Shown piece after piece: positions 28,814 to 40,396 of a stretch of DNA of 64,000 nucleotides. This DNA comes from Epithemia pelagica (taxonomy: Eukaryota > Bacillariophyta > Bacillariophyceae > Surirellales > Surirellaceae). The notes under the pieces were generated by a model. That model saw nothing but the letters and a program-made list of their open reading frames with translations. It was not told the origin of the DNA and made no database searches. Position 1 is the first letter of the stretch; the number at the start of each line of letters is the position of its first letter. Made by a program: the position numbers and the translations under genes. The stretch covers positions 124,001-188,000 of the forward strand of contig OX337242.1 in assembly GCA_946965045.2 (NCBI GenBank), read 5' to 3'.

Positions 28814-31012
28814 TTAAATGTAGCCCAGTTTGTGCCGTCGGGTCCTCCATTTCGTTGTTGTCCCTCCTTCTCCTCGACCTGCTGCTGGCTGGGTGGAGGA
28901 GGATGTTTCTTGTTCTCGTGGGGAAGCATGCTCTTGTGGTTCGTGTTCTGTTGGAGAGGATTTCTCTTCCGTTGGTGTTTGGGTCGATTCTTGGATGGAA
29001 GACTCTTCGGACAAAATGGCATCAATCCCTTGGGCGTCTTCCAGTTCGGTTGGTGTTGCTTTTGCTGCTGCTTCTTGTTGGTGTCCTGGTTCCGGTCCGG
29101 GAATCGCAGGAGGAATCGACGACAACGAGGATGGCGACGATACTACGACATTTGGGTCTATGTTCGGCATGTCGAGAGTCCGAGAGGTTTCCTCCGTCTC
29201 ACCTGGACAAGTGTTCTTCTTCTTCTTTGTCTTGTTGCTACCCCACACAGTCCTCGTGGTTGTTCTTGTTGTTGTTGCTGTAGACGGAGTCGTGAACGCA
29301 TGGGGATTGGAGGATGGAGAACTTTGTGGACTACTACACGGCAATAACAAGAGAGGACTGTCCATGACAGTGTCTTCTTCAACTGTCGTCGTATCATCAT
29401 CCTGGTCGGATCGCAAGTCGTGACACAACAGGAGGGTGGTCGTCGTCGTGGTCGTGGCGGTGGTGCTTTCGTCGTTGGGTGGCGACGAGAGTAGTGGGTG
29501 ACAGCAATATGAATGTGGATGATGATGATGGGGAAAGGAAATGGGATCCTCCCACAAGGTTCCAAAGAAACGACCGAGTTGATGCGAGGGGTCCAATTGG
29601 TGAAACGAATCGTCGGTAAACGTTGTATCGTCCAAGGAGGACCATCGCGAGTTGTACTCGTCGTACGAGAAATAGTCTGGACAGGAATCGTCTTCGTCGT
29701 CGTCATCGTCGTCGTCGTCTTCGTGATCGGTCAAGCTGGCCGTGGCGTCGGTTTCAAATTCTCGAATCAAGGGAGCCTGCAAAAATGTCACTCGACGCTG
29801 TTTGGGTGATACGGGTCTAGTAAAAGAAGAAGCCCCTCGGAAGGATTCCTGTTTCATCTTTGAATCTTGCTTGTCGTGCGGCGCCCGGTATTCGGACACT
29901 TTTTGGTGATTCTTGTGGCTGTGAAACGACGAGACCTGGTGGTTGTGGTTGTGATGGTAATGATTCTTGGTTCTTGCAGGAGGAACGTGGCGGCTCTGAT
30001 TGGATTGGACAATGGTACTTTGCGATGCCAAACTCCCGTCACTGGTGATGGTGGTGGATGCGGAGCCTCGTGCCGCCGCGTTTCGTTTCGGATGTTGCTG
30101 TAGTACAAGACTGGATCGTCCGGATGGTCGATGTTGTTGTTGTTGTCGTCGTTGGAGGGGACGGACAAAAGGCTCCACGACAATAATACCGGCCATATCA
30201 TCATCACCCTTTTTGGTTGAATCGGAGGACCAGGACGAGGATGTGCTGCGAGAAATGCGCTGGATTCGCAACTGTCGTTGTGGTTTGACGATACTGTTGC
30301 TAGTCGTCGATGAAACAAGAGTGTCGCTCTTTCTCCACGAAAGGACAAGGTTTCGTTGCTTCTTGCTGCTCTTTTCTTGTCGTAGTAGTACGGTTGCTCG
30401 AGTGTCGTCCCGTTGTCTCTGTGCTTCGTTGTCTGTGGACGCATCATTGCTGGAGCTGCTGGTACTGGAAGCAGACGAAGTAGAAGAGTCGTGGCTTGGT
30501 TCCTTGGTATTCAGGGTACGGTCCTTCTCCTCCTCATTGTGTTGTTCCCTCGCTTGTTCCGTTTTCGGAGTTCCACCCTTTGTTCTCCATGCCAGGACCA
30601 TGGTTCCTTGCTTCTTGCTGGTTGCTTTCTCTGGCTCTGGTGGTGCCGTGTTATTTGTAGTGTCTCGGCCCTTTGTGTTGTTCTCGGTCGACACCACGTC
30701 CTTGGAACTGACAGACAAATCATGGCCTTGTGGACCCTCCTGGTCCTTAATGGGTGGTTCCGTCGTAGTATGTTTCGCGTTCTCGCGTGTCTTAGTTGTT
30801 TTGTTCTTGTTGTGTTTCTTCTTGTTGTGTTTCTTGTGTTTGGAGTCGGACTTGTACAACAAGTGTTGCACATCGTGTCGCGTGGCATTGGGAATGAGTT
30901 CAAAGGCTTGTCCGCCCCGTTTGCTCAAAATGGCCACAATCGGGTCTTGTGGTGGTTGTGGTTGTGGCGCTCCATCCTGGGAGATTTCAGATTTTGGCTT
31001 GGTGTGGCCCAT
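28814..31012 (-). CDS. Large disordered protein with RVxF-like motif, unknown function
   Basis: The protein has 732 residues from the ATG at 31012 (MGHTKPKSEISQDGAPQPQP). The N terminus has a short ordered-looking stretch (DPIVAILSKRGGQAFELIPN) and a Lys/His-rich run. Two similar short motifs recur (TMVLAWRTKGG and NLVLSWRKSD). SPKQRRVTFLQAPLIREFET is followed by a poly-Asp tract. RRVTF fits the RVxF docking site of protein phosphatase 1, and the V-x-F plus IRE-F pattern recurs in diatom proteins as I remember them. The rest is Ser/Thr/His-rich and predicted disordered. No membrane segment or catalytic motif is seen. The frame is long and free of stops, in a region where the other strand also has long frames, so strand choice rests on the ATG and motif content. 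Confidence 0.65.
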   Translation of the reverse strand: MGHTKPKSEISQDGAPQPQPPQDPIVAILSKRGGQAFELIPNATRHDVQHLLYKSDSKHKKHNKKKHNKNKTTKTRENAKHTTTEPPIKDQEGPQGHDLSVSSKDVVSTENNTKGRDTTNNTAPPEPEKATSKKQGTMVLAWRTKGGTPKTEQAREQHNEEEKDRTLNTKEPSHDSSTSSASSTSSSSNDASTDNEAQRQRDDTRATVLLRQEKSSKKQRNLVLSWRKSDTLVSSTTSNSIVKPQRQLRIQRISRSTSSSWSSDSTKKGDDDMAGIIVVEPFVRPLQRRQQQQHRPSGRSSLVLQQHPKRNAAARGSASTTITSDGSLASQSTIVQSNQSRHVPPARTKNHYHHNHNHQVSSFHSHKNHQKVSEYRAPHDKQDSKMKQESFRGASSFTRPVSPKQRRVTFLQAPLIREFETDATASLTDHEDDDDDDDDEDDSCPDYFSYDEYNSRWSSLDDTTFTDDSFHQLDPSHQLGRFFGTLWEDPISFPHHHHPHSYCCHPLLSSPPNDESTTATTTTTTTLLLCHDLRSDQDDDTTTVEEDTVMDSPLLLLPCSSPQSSPSSNPHAFTTPSTATTTRTTTRTVWGSNKTKKKKNTCPGETEETSRTLDMPNIDPNVVVSSPSSLSSIPPAIPGPEPGHQQEAAAKATPTELEDAQGIDAILSEESSIQESTQTPTEEKSSPTEHEPQEHASPREQETSSSTQPAAGRGEGGTTTKWRTRRHKLGYI

Positions 31013-32400
31013 TTCGTTGTTATTGTTTGGTTGGTTTCGTATTTGTTTGGAATTGAATCAATGATTGGACATGGCGAAGGGCTCTTTGTGCGTTTTGGAA
31101 GGACAAGAACAAGACTGTCTGCAAAGATTCGAGACAGGAAACCAAGTGTTTTGGTTTCGTTTCGTTCCTTCTCTCTTTCTCGCGTTGCTGCTTTTTTAGC
31201 TTTGGATCCAACTACAGCCGAGCGATCGATCGTGGAACGCACAACCGCAAGGTGGTCCAGTCCAAGCAACGGTTCAAATTTTGGTGTTTGACACCAACAA
31301 GACCATGTCGTTGGCGAAGGAACCGTGCCACAAACTTTGGCCGTCACGAGCCGTTCACGACACGAAGGACATGGACACACACACATTCACCTTGTGTGTC
31401 GTTGTGCGTCGTCGAGCAAACGACGGGACGTTGCGGTTGCCGTAACAAACAAACAGTGGTGCAACAAGTTTTTTGAAAAAATGGGGACATTGCACGCCAA
31501 TTTTGGGCACGCCGAACGAATCTGCGACTGCTTCCGCTTCCGAATGAGAGGTCTACATGGGCATATATAATATAGGGGCCGCTCGCCAGGCGCTCACATA
31601 ATTCCGTCCAGATGATGCTCCAGGCGATGGCGCACCTCCTTGTTCGATTCGCTTCGATTCGATCCGTTGTTGGTATCTCATTCGGGGGACCTTGATTACA
31701 CGTGCATTCTGACATTTGGTCCGGTAGTGTCTCTATAAATCTCAAAAATCGGATGGAGCACACATACACACACTTTCTCCAAGAATCGCAATGTACACAA
31801 AGCACAACATCGCAATCCTCGTCGGGAGCGCCACAGAATTGAATGGTGGTAGGATCAAGAATCTCTTGGAATGGAACAGAGCGCACCTTGTGAAAGCCGT
31901 GTCTGAAGAATGGGCCATCTTCTATGTACAGGAACATGCCCCTCCACTATCAAACACAAAAGAGCAATAACTAGCATACTACTAGCAAGCTCTCTCTTGC
32001 CTATTCATTCCATCTCATGAATTGGTGGTGGTAGGACCACACAGATTCTGGTCCTGGCAGCGCACCTCCTGGGCGAGACACACATCCCCACTCACGAACG
32101 CAGCTCGATAGATCTGGTACTCCTAGGAACTGGCAGATAGCTCGTTCTCTAGTTCAAAGGGAAAGGAGGATTGGCTAGAGCCAGGTACGGTTACGTAGAA
32201 AGACCTTCTATTACCCAGATTGTCTCGCTCCACAGCATGGAATGGATCTAGAGAAGGAACGTGATTGCGACTCCCAACAATCTATTGTGGTACCCCTACA
32301 ACGAATGTGATTTAAAGTTCTAGGTAGGTGTTATTGTCAAGAGAAAGAGAGAGAGGGAAAAATAGTCTGGTGTATGGAACCCCCGAGTGCCGTCGTCGTA
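31013..32400. other. Intergenic, no convincing gene
   Basis: A 197-codon minus frame at 31344-31937 has no family features and unusual Cys/Trp content, so I do not call it. CTAGGTAG occurs at 32320-32327, 74 bases after the stop of the next gene. Confidence 0.4.
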
Positions 32401-33012
32401 TTAGGCCGCTCCTCCTCGATTGAGAAAGGCACTCAAACTGGGTCGTCCTCCTGCGTTTGAATGATTCTTGTTGTTGTTGGACCGAGATCTCGAGCGCCGG
32501 CCCTGGGATGATCGTCCACTTCGTGGAGATACCGGCGGAGAATTGGTATAGGTTCGCTTGGTATGAGGCGTTTTGCGCGGTTCCAAAATCACGACACACT
32601 GGGCACTGGCGGCCTGCACTTGTCGTTCTTCTTGACGCGAGCGCAAGGGCGAGGCCAAGAGGCGTCGGCGTCGTTGTCGTTCTGCCGCCGCACTTGATCG
32701 GGGTTTGGGTTCGTAAATGACCAAGGTTTCCGAATGCGACGTTTTGGACAAGACTTCGTCGTCGTCATTCGAATCATGGTCGTAGTAGTCATGCTCGTCG
32801 TCCTGACTGCTGGGCTCCGTCGGATCGTCGGAAATGACGACAATTTCACCACCGGCCATCATGATGATATCTTGAGGCGGATTTTTGGTGGTACTGACTT
32901 CGGTGTGTTCGGGAAGGATTGTGGATGGAGGTGAGGTAGAACTGTCACGACGAGTCGTTGTCGTCGTAGTAGTAGGAGGAGAAGGACTGGATCGTTCGTG
33001 AAGACGAGTCAT
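32401..33012 (-). CDS. Small acidic/basic disordered protein with SUMO-interaction-like motif
   Basis: The protein has 203 residues from the ATG at 33012 (MTRLHERSSPSPPTTTTTTT). GGEIVVISDDPTEPSSQDDE has a hydrophobic core followed by acids, the pattern of a SUMO-interacting motif. Two similar strands follow (ETLVIYEPKPR and QCVVILEPRKT). The C-terminal third is Arg/Ser-rich (RSSQGRRSRSRSNNN) and ends FLNRGGAA. The composition suggests a nuclear, nucleic-acid-associated protein, but this is inference. No domain of known fold is seen. Moderately likely to be a real gene. Confidence 0.55.
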   Translation of the reverse strand: MTRLHERSSPSPPTTTTTTTRRDSSTSPPSTILPEHTEVSTTKNPPQDIIMMAGGEIVVISDDPTEPSSQDDEHDYYDHDSNDDDEVLSKTSHSETLVIYEPKPRSSAAAERQRRRRLLASPLRSRQEERQVQAASAQCVVILEPRKTPHTKRTYTNSPPVSPRSGRSSQGRRSRSRSNNNKNHSNAGGRPSLSAFLNRGGAA

Positions 33013-36000
33013 GTTGGAACGTGTAGATGGGAAAGGTGAGTTTGTGTCTCGTTCAAAGAACTAAATTGGTGCGGTAGTAGTAGTGGTATCTTGAGAGCAA
33101 CACACAAACAAGAGCGAGGGATCGTTCACCAACTAGAGAAGCAACAAGAAATAAATCATGTGATTCCTCGTTTTGTGAGTCGTTTGCGTTTATGCTAGAA
33201 ACTGGCGTTGGGGAGATCAATCCGTATTTTGTCGTGTCGCTCGACTCGTGGGGTGCGTGTGGTATCCTCCATCCATCGATCCTTGATTCGTTTCATGGTT
33301 TGCTTTGGCTTTGACGGGTTTGCTTTCACTTGTGCCTCCCTAAACGATGCCTCACCATAAAATTTCAATCTCAACGCTCCTTGGGGATGATGGGTTCTTG
33401 TGCACGGAGGGCAGTGCTCCTGGTGACTTCCAATTATTCGTAAAACTGTCATTCCGGAATTGCCCTTCACATTTCACAATCCAACCGATGAGGGCCATTC
33501 CTTATGGTTGTGGTACAAAGTACAAAGAAGCCGGGTATGCGACGCACGCGCCGCCCGACCAAGCGTTGTGGTCTCATATCCTCAGATCCACACAAACAGA
33601 ACAAACTACTACCCTCGTCCGTATACCCACAAGAAGGCAAAGAGAGACGACTACCTACTCGGCACCCTCCCACCCAAGGGACAGGAGGACTGGGCAAGCG
33701 CTGGATATGGAACTGGCACTGGATGTTCTTGTTGTTGTTGTTGTGTGAGTGAGTCCCATCCATTCATAGTTTTTTATGGTTCCTCCACCACAATGGCAAC
33801 CGGCAATTCGAGTGGAATATCCATATCTATCTATCGAATGATTATCTAATAAAGGACACGAAAAACCGTACCTACCCGCACACTTGATTACCTCCACAAG
33901 CTACACATTCACTAGTACTCCAGAGAAAGAGAGAGTGGTGTGTTGCGAGTCATGCGCCGTTGCTGTGACTTAAGCGCGCACTCGCAGCTTTTTCACTACC
34001 GCCGTTCGACGATGGTGACGAGAGAACGACACTGACGGCACCATTCTTTGGGATTCGCGTCGTTTCCTCTACATGGAATCCAGCAACGACAGAACGCAGC
34101 ACATTGCGTTGCCCGTTGCAGTCTGTGGACCTGTGTGTGCGGAAAAGAAGGAATGGACCAACACGGTGGACAGAGCGGCCAAAGACTTCCAAGTTCGCCT
34201 CTCTCTTTCTCTAGTGTTGGTAGTCTCCTCCTCGTCGTCGTCGTCGTTCTAGCTACTACCTAGTAGTATGTTTTGTCCCAACGTTCCAGTCAACAAGTTT
34301 CCAGTGAGAGGCGAGTGACCCATGGGATTCCTATGTACAGTCGATGGTGTACAACCTGTAAACCCCGACCGGCGCGCTTGGGACCCAGTGTTGCGGCTTG
34401 TTGGGCTTGTTGCGAAGCAGTTTTCGAGAACCCTCGTTTCTCTTCTATATATCCTCAGCGGTTGAGATTATTGTGGGTCGCATATGAGAAATGAATGTTT
34501 CGAAAATATCATGAATTAGGACAACGCAACAGCGACCTATTTGTTGACACCCGCTGGGGTATTGTCAGTGGGTTCGCTCTTGCTCAAACACACTTGTCAC
34601 TGACACATTTTTGGACAAAATCTCTCTCTCTCTCATCGTTCTCCATAGAACTTGAAGGATGACAACCACCACCCAACACCAAGAGTAAAATGCCCTCTCT
34701 CTTTGCCCTGAATCATCAAGTCGCTTTGTGGATGTGCACATAGATTGGCAAGAAGCAGCAACTGTTGGTTTGGTGGACACACCAGCACAAGGAAGGAGAA
34801 GGAGAAGGCATGCCGTAGAGAGGTATCGAGTCCAGAATAGGGTCGTCGTCGTCGTCGTCGTCTTGGCCGTCGTGTTTGGTACTGCGAATGACGGGTTCTG
34901 GTCGATCATGGAGGCGCCCCAACAGTTCAATCAATAATGTCAGTGATCACAAACGAAGATCCGCAGTCGATCCGAAATCATCCTCCCAAACAAAACAAAA
35001 CCATGGACAAACGCGTGTGTGTGTGTTCCGGAGATTGTCGCTTTTGTTTCTCACCGCGTCGTCATGGAAATGACCACCACCATCACCACAGTTGAAACCA
35101 AGGAGGAGCGACGGCAAGCAAAGGAACATGGTCCCAAAAAAGAGGACACTTTTGTGTGTGTGTGCCTAAATGCACCATAAAAAAAGGAAAGGGCTCCGAG
35201 CAAACGATTGATACTTGCGACCATCAAAGAGTCGTCGGGGCTCACCTCCTATACATGGACCGTGTCGACAGCGTGCTGCGGTGCAAAAATAACACAAGTT
35301 GTTGTCCTTGTCGTCGTCCTTCTTTTTGGTGACCATGACCAACAAGATTACGTGGTGGCATCATCCCAAGTCGTCATTGTCGTTCAATGTTGTCCTTGTA
35401 AAAGTCCAAATTCTCGATCCACACTCTCCTCTGCAGACGACAGTTTGTCGCGACCTAGAGAGAGAGTGCCCCCCTTCGCGAAGCACAAGAGTTTGTGTTC
35501 TCTCGACCGAATCATGATGGAAACCACAACCGCATGGACGCCAGGAAGAAATCTCACACCAAAAAAGAAACACACTAGGACAACAAGGAAACCAACCATC
35601 ACCACAACAACCACCATTTGTGACGACAAGGAGTTTGGCTGGACGGACGACGACCCAACAACGGTTTGCAACGTTTCGCATGTTTAGTAGTGTCGTGTCG
35701 TGACCCAACGCCGAGGCGCCCAATGGAATGACGGACGACAGCGGAACGCAACGACCACCACAACAACACGACCAGCATTACTAGAATGTCAGGAACCAAA
35801 GTGATTGGTACTCGTTTGCCGTGTGGACTGGTTGTTGTCGTGGTGGACTAAAGAAATGTGTGCCAATCCTAAGTACCATTCATTCCTCTACACGCTGGTG
35901 GGTGAGACCATTATTCCTGTGACACCCAGAGGAGGCGCGCCCGATTCGAAACCAAAAAAAGGCCAAAACACTGGAGCATGGAGCAGCGGGATATCCGGAA

Positions 36001-38213
36001 AAAAGGGCAAGCCACCACATGGAGCCACCTTTACTACAGATGGTGGCCGAATAAACACGGTTGACGACGATCCCTATCGGGATAACTGATCCTTTACCAC
36101 AAACACTTGGAGAGCTGCTGGACGATACAACTTTACGACGCCAACAAGACACAAACACACACACAGACCCAAAGAGAAGAAGAAGAAGAGGAGGAGCAAA
36201 CCGAAGGTGGCATTCCAATCCACGACTCCACAGAGTATGGTGTGTTGCGAGTCATGCCGTTGGGACTTGCACACTGTTTGACAATGGTGACGAGAACGAC
36301 GGCAACACCGGCAACAGCATGGATGCGCTTCTATGCACCTTTGAAATCAGCCTGTGTCACGGAGCAGTCCAACTCACCCTTTTTTGCGCTACTGGATACC
36401 ATGGAATCGGATTCCTAGGGTCCAGAAACAAATTGGAATGACGCAACACGGTTCACTCCTCCTGGAGAGTCGAGACCAACGAATGCACAAAAGAGATGAG
36501 TGCCGTTTACGATCCCAGGATGACATGGCTGCCGAAAAGAAGGGGGTGTATGGGCCAGCGGGTAGAAATCGCGACACAAAAGAGGCTGGACCAACCCTCC
36601 TCATTCGAGAACATGGACGAGGATGCTGCTGTCCCGTTTTCGGAGAAACGGTTCCCTCAAACTCGTGAGTAGTAGAACCAAGAATCAAAAGTGGGAACCA
36701 GCAACCATGGATGTGTTTGACGAAACAACTGTGCATGACACACACAAGTCACGATAAAAGTGGGCATAGAAACGAAGAAAAATTGTCACGAATGAATGAT
36801 ATTGGACCCCAACGAGAAAGTGAAAAGCAATGATTCGGGATCGAGTTCAATGCGCCATTAACCAAAATCCATGAGCCATGAGCCATCAGCCATCCAGTCA
36901 ATTCACGACGACGACCACCAACATTAGTATGGTCGTTGAAGATGCCGCGTCAACCAAAAAAAACACATATGACAATTCGAATCCACATCGGTCCTCTCTA
37001 GTCATGAGACAACATGGGCTAGCCCTTTCGCATCACCGGCAAGCCAGTTCGGTTGGACGGTTGCCCCATTTTTCTGTCTTTGGCTGGTTTTGTTCCGGAT
37101 ACCAACTCCAAGTCCAAGGACAGCTCCATGCTCTGTCCTCAATTTGTTAATTGAAGAATCCAGAGACCAATGCTTTTGGCGGAGATGGGGCAAACCGGGT
37201 CTGGAATTGTGACTCTTTTTGGTTGGGCAGTTACTTGCTATGTCAATGGACTGAGTCCCGGTTGTTTCTCAGTCGTGGAGAATGTCTCATCCGAACCTTG
37301 GGGACACGCACTGCGTCTACGAAAAGTTGCTGGGTAACATCCAACCGTTGTGCCCATATGATTTGATATTGGTTGGGGAGTGAACGCAACCGGATGCCAT
37401 CGTGGCACAGAGTCATACTGGGACAATGGCTTGGGCCGTCCATGGCTCGGTTGGCCATACTACCTACTATCGGATCCTATAATAATTCTGATAGGATCCG
37501 AATCCACCAGTAGATGGCCGTATGGATCTGTCCGGACGGAGGTTGCTGTTTTTGGGAGACACATCCTGTCATTGTCATTCTTCGTTTCAATCATCTGTAT
37601 CGAAAAAGAAGGACACTTTTGGCAGTTTGTCAAAGAGACGTGCGAGAATCCACGGGGGTTTGGACGGAAATTTACCATAATTCGTTTTGAGATTCAACTA
37701 GGTGGCCTCTTGGCATTGGGGTGGGGAAACTAACCCCCTACTTCTCTTTTTTCCTCTTGGACATAATTGACAATTGGCAACCAACGCGGATGCATCGGGC
37801 CTAAGGGCAACAACAACACTACCAACGCCACTGAACGAATTCCGTGTTGGTAGTTGTGGTGTTGATGCAGCATATCCAAGAGAAGTGTAATTCTTTTGGT
37901 GTAGTAGTCCATGATTGGAGAGCGTTGCGGGTCTCACCTGAAACAAAAACGAGGACACCCAATTTCAGTTCGAGTATAGCATCATCAAGTTCTGTGATTC
38001 ACAATCCAACAAATTGATTTTCAATCCATCACACTTTTGCTTGACTCAGTCTTTGCGCCATTATCACACAAGAACCCAGGGTTGGCGTGTTCGAGGCCGT
38101 TTGTTTTTACAAAACCTGGTTTGTCATTGGGTTTTAGATTTGAAGTTTGTTGTGGTTGGTATTTGGAAAGTGTGGTGAGGAATCGTTTCTGCTCGAGTAG
38201 TAGAAGCCCCATC
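33013..38213. other. 5.2-kb gene-poor stretch
   Basis: I find no gene I can support on either strand; frames are short and lack motifs. Two segments are related: 33940-34035 and 36238-36305 share GGTGTGTTGCGAGTCATGC and a nearby ATGGTGACGAGA, suggesting a decayed duplication. A perfect inverted repeat TCGGATCCTAT/ATAGGATCCGA lies at 37470-37480 and 37491-37501. CTACCTAG occurs at 34256-34263. Spliced genes with very short exons cannot be excluded. Confidence 0.4.
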
Positions 38214-39863
38214 ATGAATCTCATGACCTCGGAAATGGATCCATCCCAACCACCTCAACCATACTACGGTAGTAGTAGTTCTAGTGACAGGTCTCCACCA
38301 GTATCACAAGACGAACCGAGTGCCGATCCAGCAGGGACAACTGGTACCACCAATGCTTTGGGTGCTACTCCTCCTAGTAGTACTAGTGCTAGTACAAGAC
38401 GAATGGGCCGCCCTCCCACTCGCTTGTACATGCCCCGCACGGATCATGGCTTGTTTTCTCCCTATCACGTTTTGATTCGTCAAAATGTGGAACTCTTTGA
38501 AGCGACAGTGGAACACGATGGGGCCCGGCAACGGATCCCACCCACTCGGGCCGTATCCTCGTCCCTCATGGCGGCCATGCGGAGATCCGTGACGGCGGAG
38601 GCGGGCGGTGGTGAGAGTACTACCGACGAAGAGGATGTTGTGCCAGTGCCAGTACCACCAGACAAGGCACACACGGCAGCGGATACTACATTTATCAGTA
38701 GCGAGAAATCCACTGCTAGTACCAGCAGCTCTCCAAGAATGTCGGGTGGTTCCACTACCACTTTGGTGAGAAGCAATCCAGATTCCTCGCCTCAAGCAGT
38801 AGCCGTATCATCCATGGCGGCAGCAACACCCGCTCCGGCTCCGGGCTATGGAGGTCTCTTGGCCGCAGGTCGCTCGATGTCCTTTACGGGTCGTCGAGAA
38901 GGTGCTCGTGGCAGTGCCACCTTGCGGCGCAGGGGTGGCCGTCGCCACAATTATCGACCTTTATTGGGGCAAGTGGGGTTGCGATGTTGTTTTTGTGCAC
39001 GGCAGATGGAACAACAAGAACAAGAACAACAAGACACACAAGGACCTTTGGAAGCGACCGTGTGTCTTCCTGCATCCGGGAGACGAGAAGACCAAACAAA
39101 GAACAAGAGGGAAACCACCAGTGGCAGTCCCCAACCCGTCAACCACATGGCCTCTTCGACGCATTATCCCTTGCAATTGGGAGATGTGGCACAAGCCGCC
39201 CACAGCATTGCCAATAGTCATTGGATTGATTATTGTCACAACATTCCCCCCTCGGTACGAATGGAACTCATGAACTTGCGCAGTACACAGAGTACGGGGA
39301 CGGTGAAAAAGGCGTGGGTGGACAGTCTCCGTGCCTTGGGAGTGGTGGAAAGTCATGAACCCCATGTCGCGTCCCAAATACAACACCATCCACAAGCACA
39401 ACAACACGACTCGGAGGATGACGATTGGTCTCTGGCTTCGAGTGCACGGCCTACGACAAGCGCGGCCACCGGTGCTACTGCTACCGGTAATAGTGGTGGT
39501 GGTGGAGGTCTCAAGTTTCTTCCCGTGTATACCAAAGAAAATCACCGTCCCGCATTCGTGTCGTTGAGTACGACTCGTGTGGACACGACCTTGCCCACGC
39601 GGTCCGACTTTCGGGTCGGTCCCCTAGTAATACCAAACGAATTGGTGCAACGCGAAGAAGCCAAGGCGGATGCCAGGGGAATGACCACGGGAAGAACAAG
39701 CCGCAGCAGCAGTCGATGGGATTCCAGTAATCGTAGTCACACCAAAAGTCCAGACCGGCCTTGGGCCGAAGGCAAAGAACAAGATCGTCAACAACAACAA
39801 CAACAACCGCTCCCCGTGACCCAGCGACAAGAGCTGCAAGACGAAAGCGAACAAGACAGTTGA
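38214..39863 (+). CDS. GQVG-CxxC domain protein (stramenopile family), copy 1
   Basis: The first in-frame ATG is at 38214 (MNLMTSEMDPSQPPQ), giving 549 residues. Three blocks are shared with the gene at 49624: TDHGLFSPYHVLIRQN near residue 80; GQVGLRCCFCARQ near 252; and a long block near 325-380 (QLGDVAQAAHSIANSHWIDY, RMELMNLRSTQSTGTVKKAW, ALGVVE). The C-x2-C pair (about 257-260) and the H-x4-C in SHWIDYC (about 336-341) are conserved between the two and could bind zinc. From memory, the order of GQVG-x-R-C-x2-C, an aromatic-Pro block, H-x-C-IP and LG-V recurs widely in diatom proteins of unknown function. The linkers are Ser/Gln-rich, disordered and unrelated. Probably nuclear, but nothing decisive shows this. 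Confidence 0.72.
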   Translation: MNLMTSEMDPSQPPQPYYGSSSSSDRSPPVSQDEPSADPAGTTGTTNALGATPPSSTSASTRRMGRPPTRLYMPRTDHGLFSPYHVLIRQNVELFEATVEHDGARQRIPPTRAVSSSLMAAMRRSVTAEAGGGESTTDEEDVVPVPVPPDKAHTAADTTFISSEKSTASTSSSPRMSGGSTTTLVRSNPDSSPQAVAVSSMAAATPAPAPGYGGLLAAGRSMSFTGRREGARGSATLRRRGGRRHNYRPLLGQVGLRCCFCARQMEQQEQEQQDTQGPLEATVCLPASGRREDQTKNKRETTSGSPQPVNHMASSTHYPLQLGDVAQAAHSIANSHWIDYCHNIPPSVRMELMNLRSTQSTGTVKKAWVDSLRALGVVESHEPHVASQIQHHPQAQQHDSEDDDWSLASSARPTTSAATGATATGNSGGGGGLKFLPVYTKENHRPAFVSLSTTRVDTTLPTRSDFRVGPLVIPNELVQREEAKADARGMTTGRTSRSSSRWDSSNRSHTKSPDRPWAEGKEQDRQQQQQQPLPVTQRQELQDESEQDS

Positions 39864-40396
39864 GAGTCAACAACAACAATTAGGTTCACTGCCTATATCC
39901 CATGTGCGTGAGGGTCAAATGGAGCATGTCTTGTTGCGTGCCGACTATGAAGAAACACTCTTTTCAAACACAGCAAATCATTGTCATTAACAACTAGTGC
40001 AATCTGTTGTGTTTGGAAAACCCCAAAGGAAACTGTAGGACGCGTGTTCTATTTCTACCTCTAGAGACCCTTCGTCTTTGCCGATGCTTCATCATCCTTC
40101 GATAGCTGCCATATGGAGAGGAAAGTTGAATCGTTCTTCTGTCTTTGATTCACGAGGGAGGGTATGCGCGCGATCTATCTATGTGACGTTGACAATAAGC
40201 GATAGTCTAAAACGTACTTAGGGAAAGTTTGATCTTGGTGTCGCGGGACGGACGGCTATCGAGCGAGCCGCTACAGAAATCCTGGCGAGCTCCGATCACG
40301 CATCAATTTGCACCATGTTGTGCGAACCATGATGCTGATGTAGCGAAATGCATTCGGGAAAACACTCTTCTGTGTGTGTTTGGGAGGGTTGTGGTG
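39864..40396. other. Intergenic, no gene
   Basis: This lies between the convergent ends of the CxxC-domain gene and the RING gene. Nothing recognisable is present. Confidence 0.4.

Noticed and set aside
28832-30447. Overlapping plus-strand frames of 100-350 codons (28832-29423, 30000-31064, 30413-31291)
   Set aside because: They give Leu/Val/Cys-rich translations with no domain, opposite a single continuous minus-strand frame with a good ATG and an RVxF motif.
31344-31937. 197-codon minus frame
   Set aside because: It has no recognisable motif, unusual Cys/Trp/His content, and lies in a region with overlapping frames on both strands.
38037-38213. N-terminal extension of the GQVG-CxxC gene
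   Set aside because: It would need a TTG start; the first ATG in frame is at 38214. The same reasoning moved the starts at 2480, 8436-9482, 10857, 49606 and 59307 to the first true ATG.
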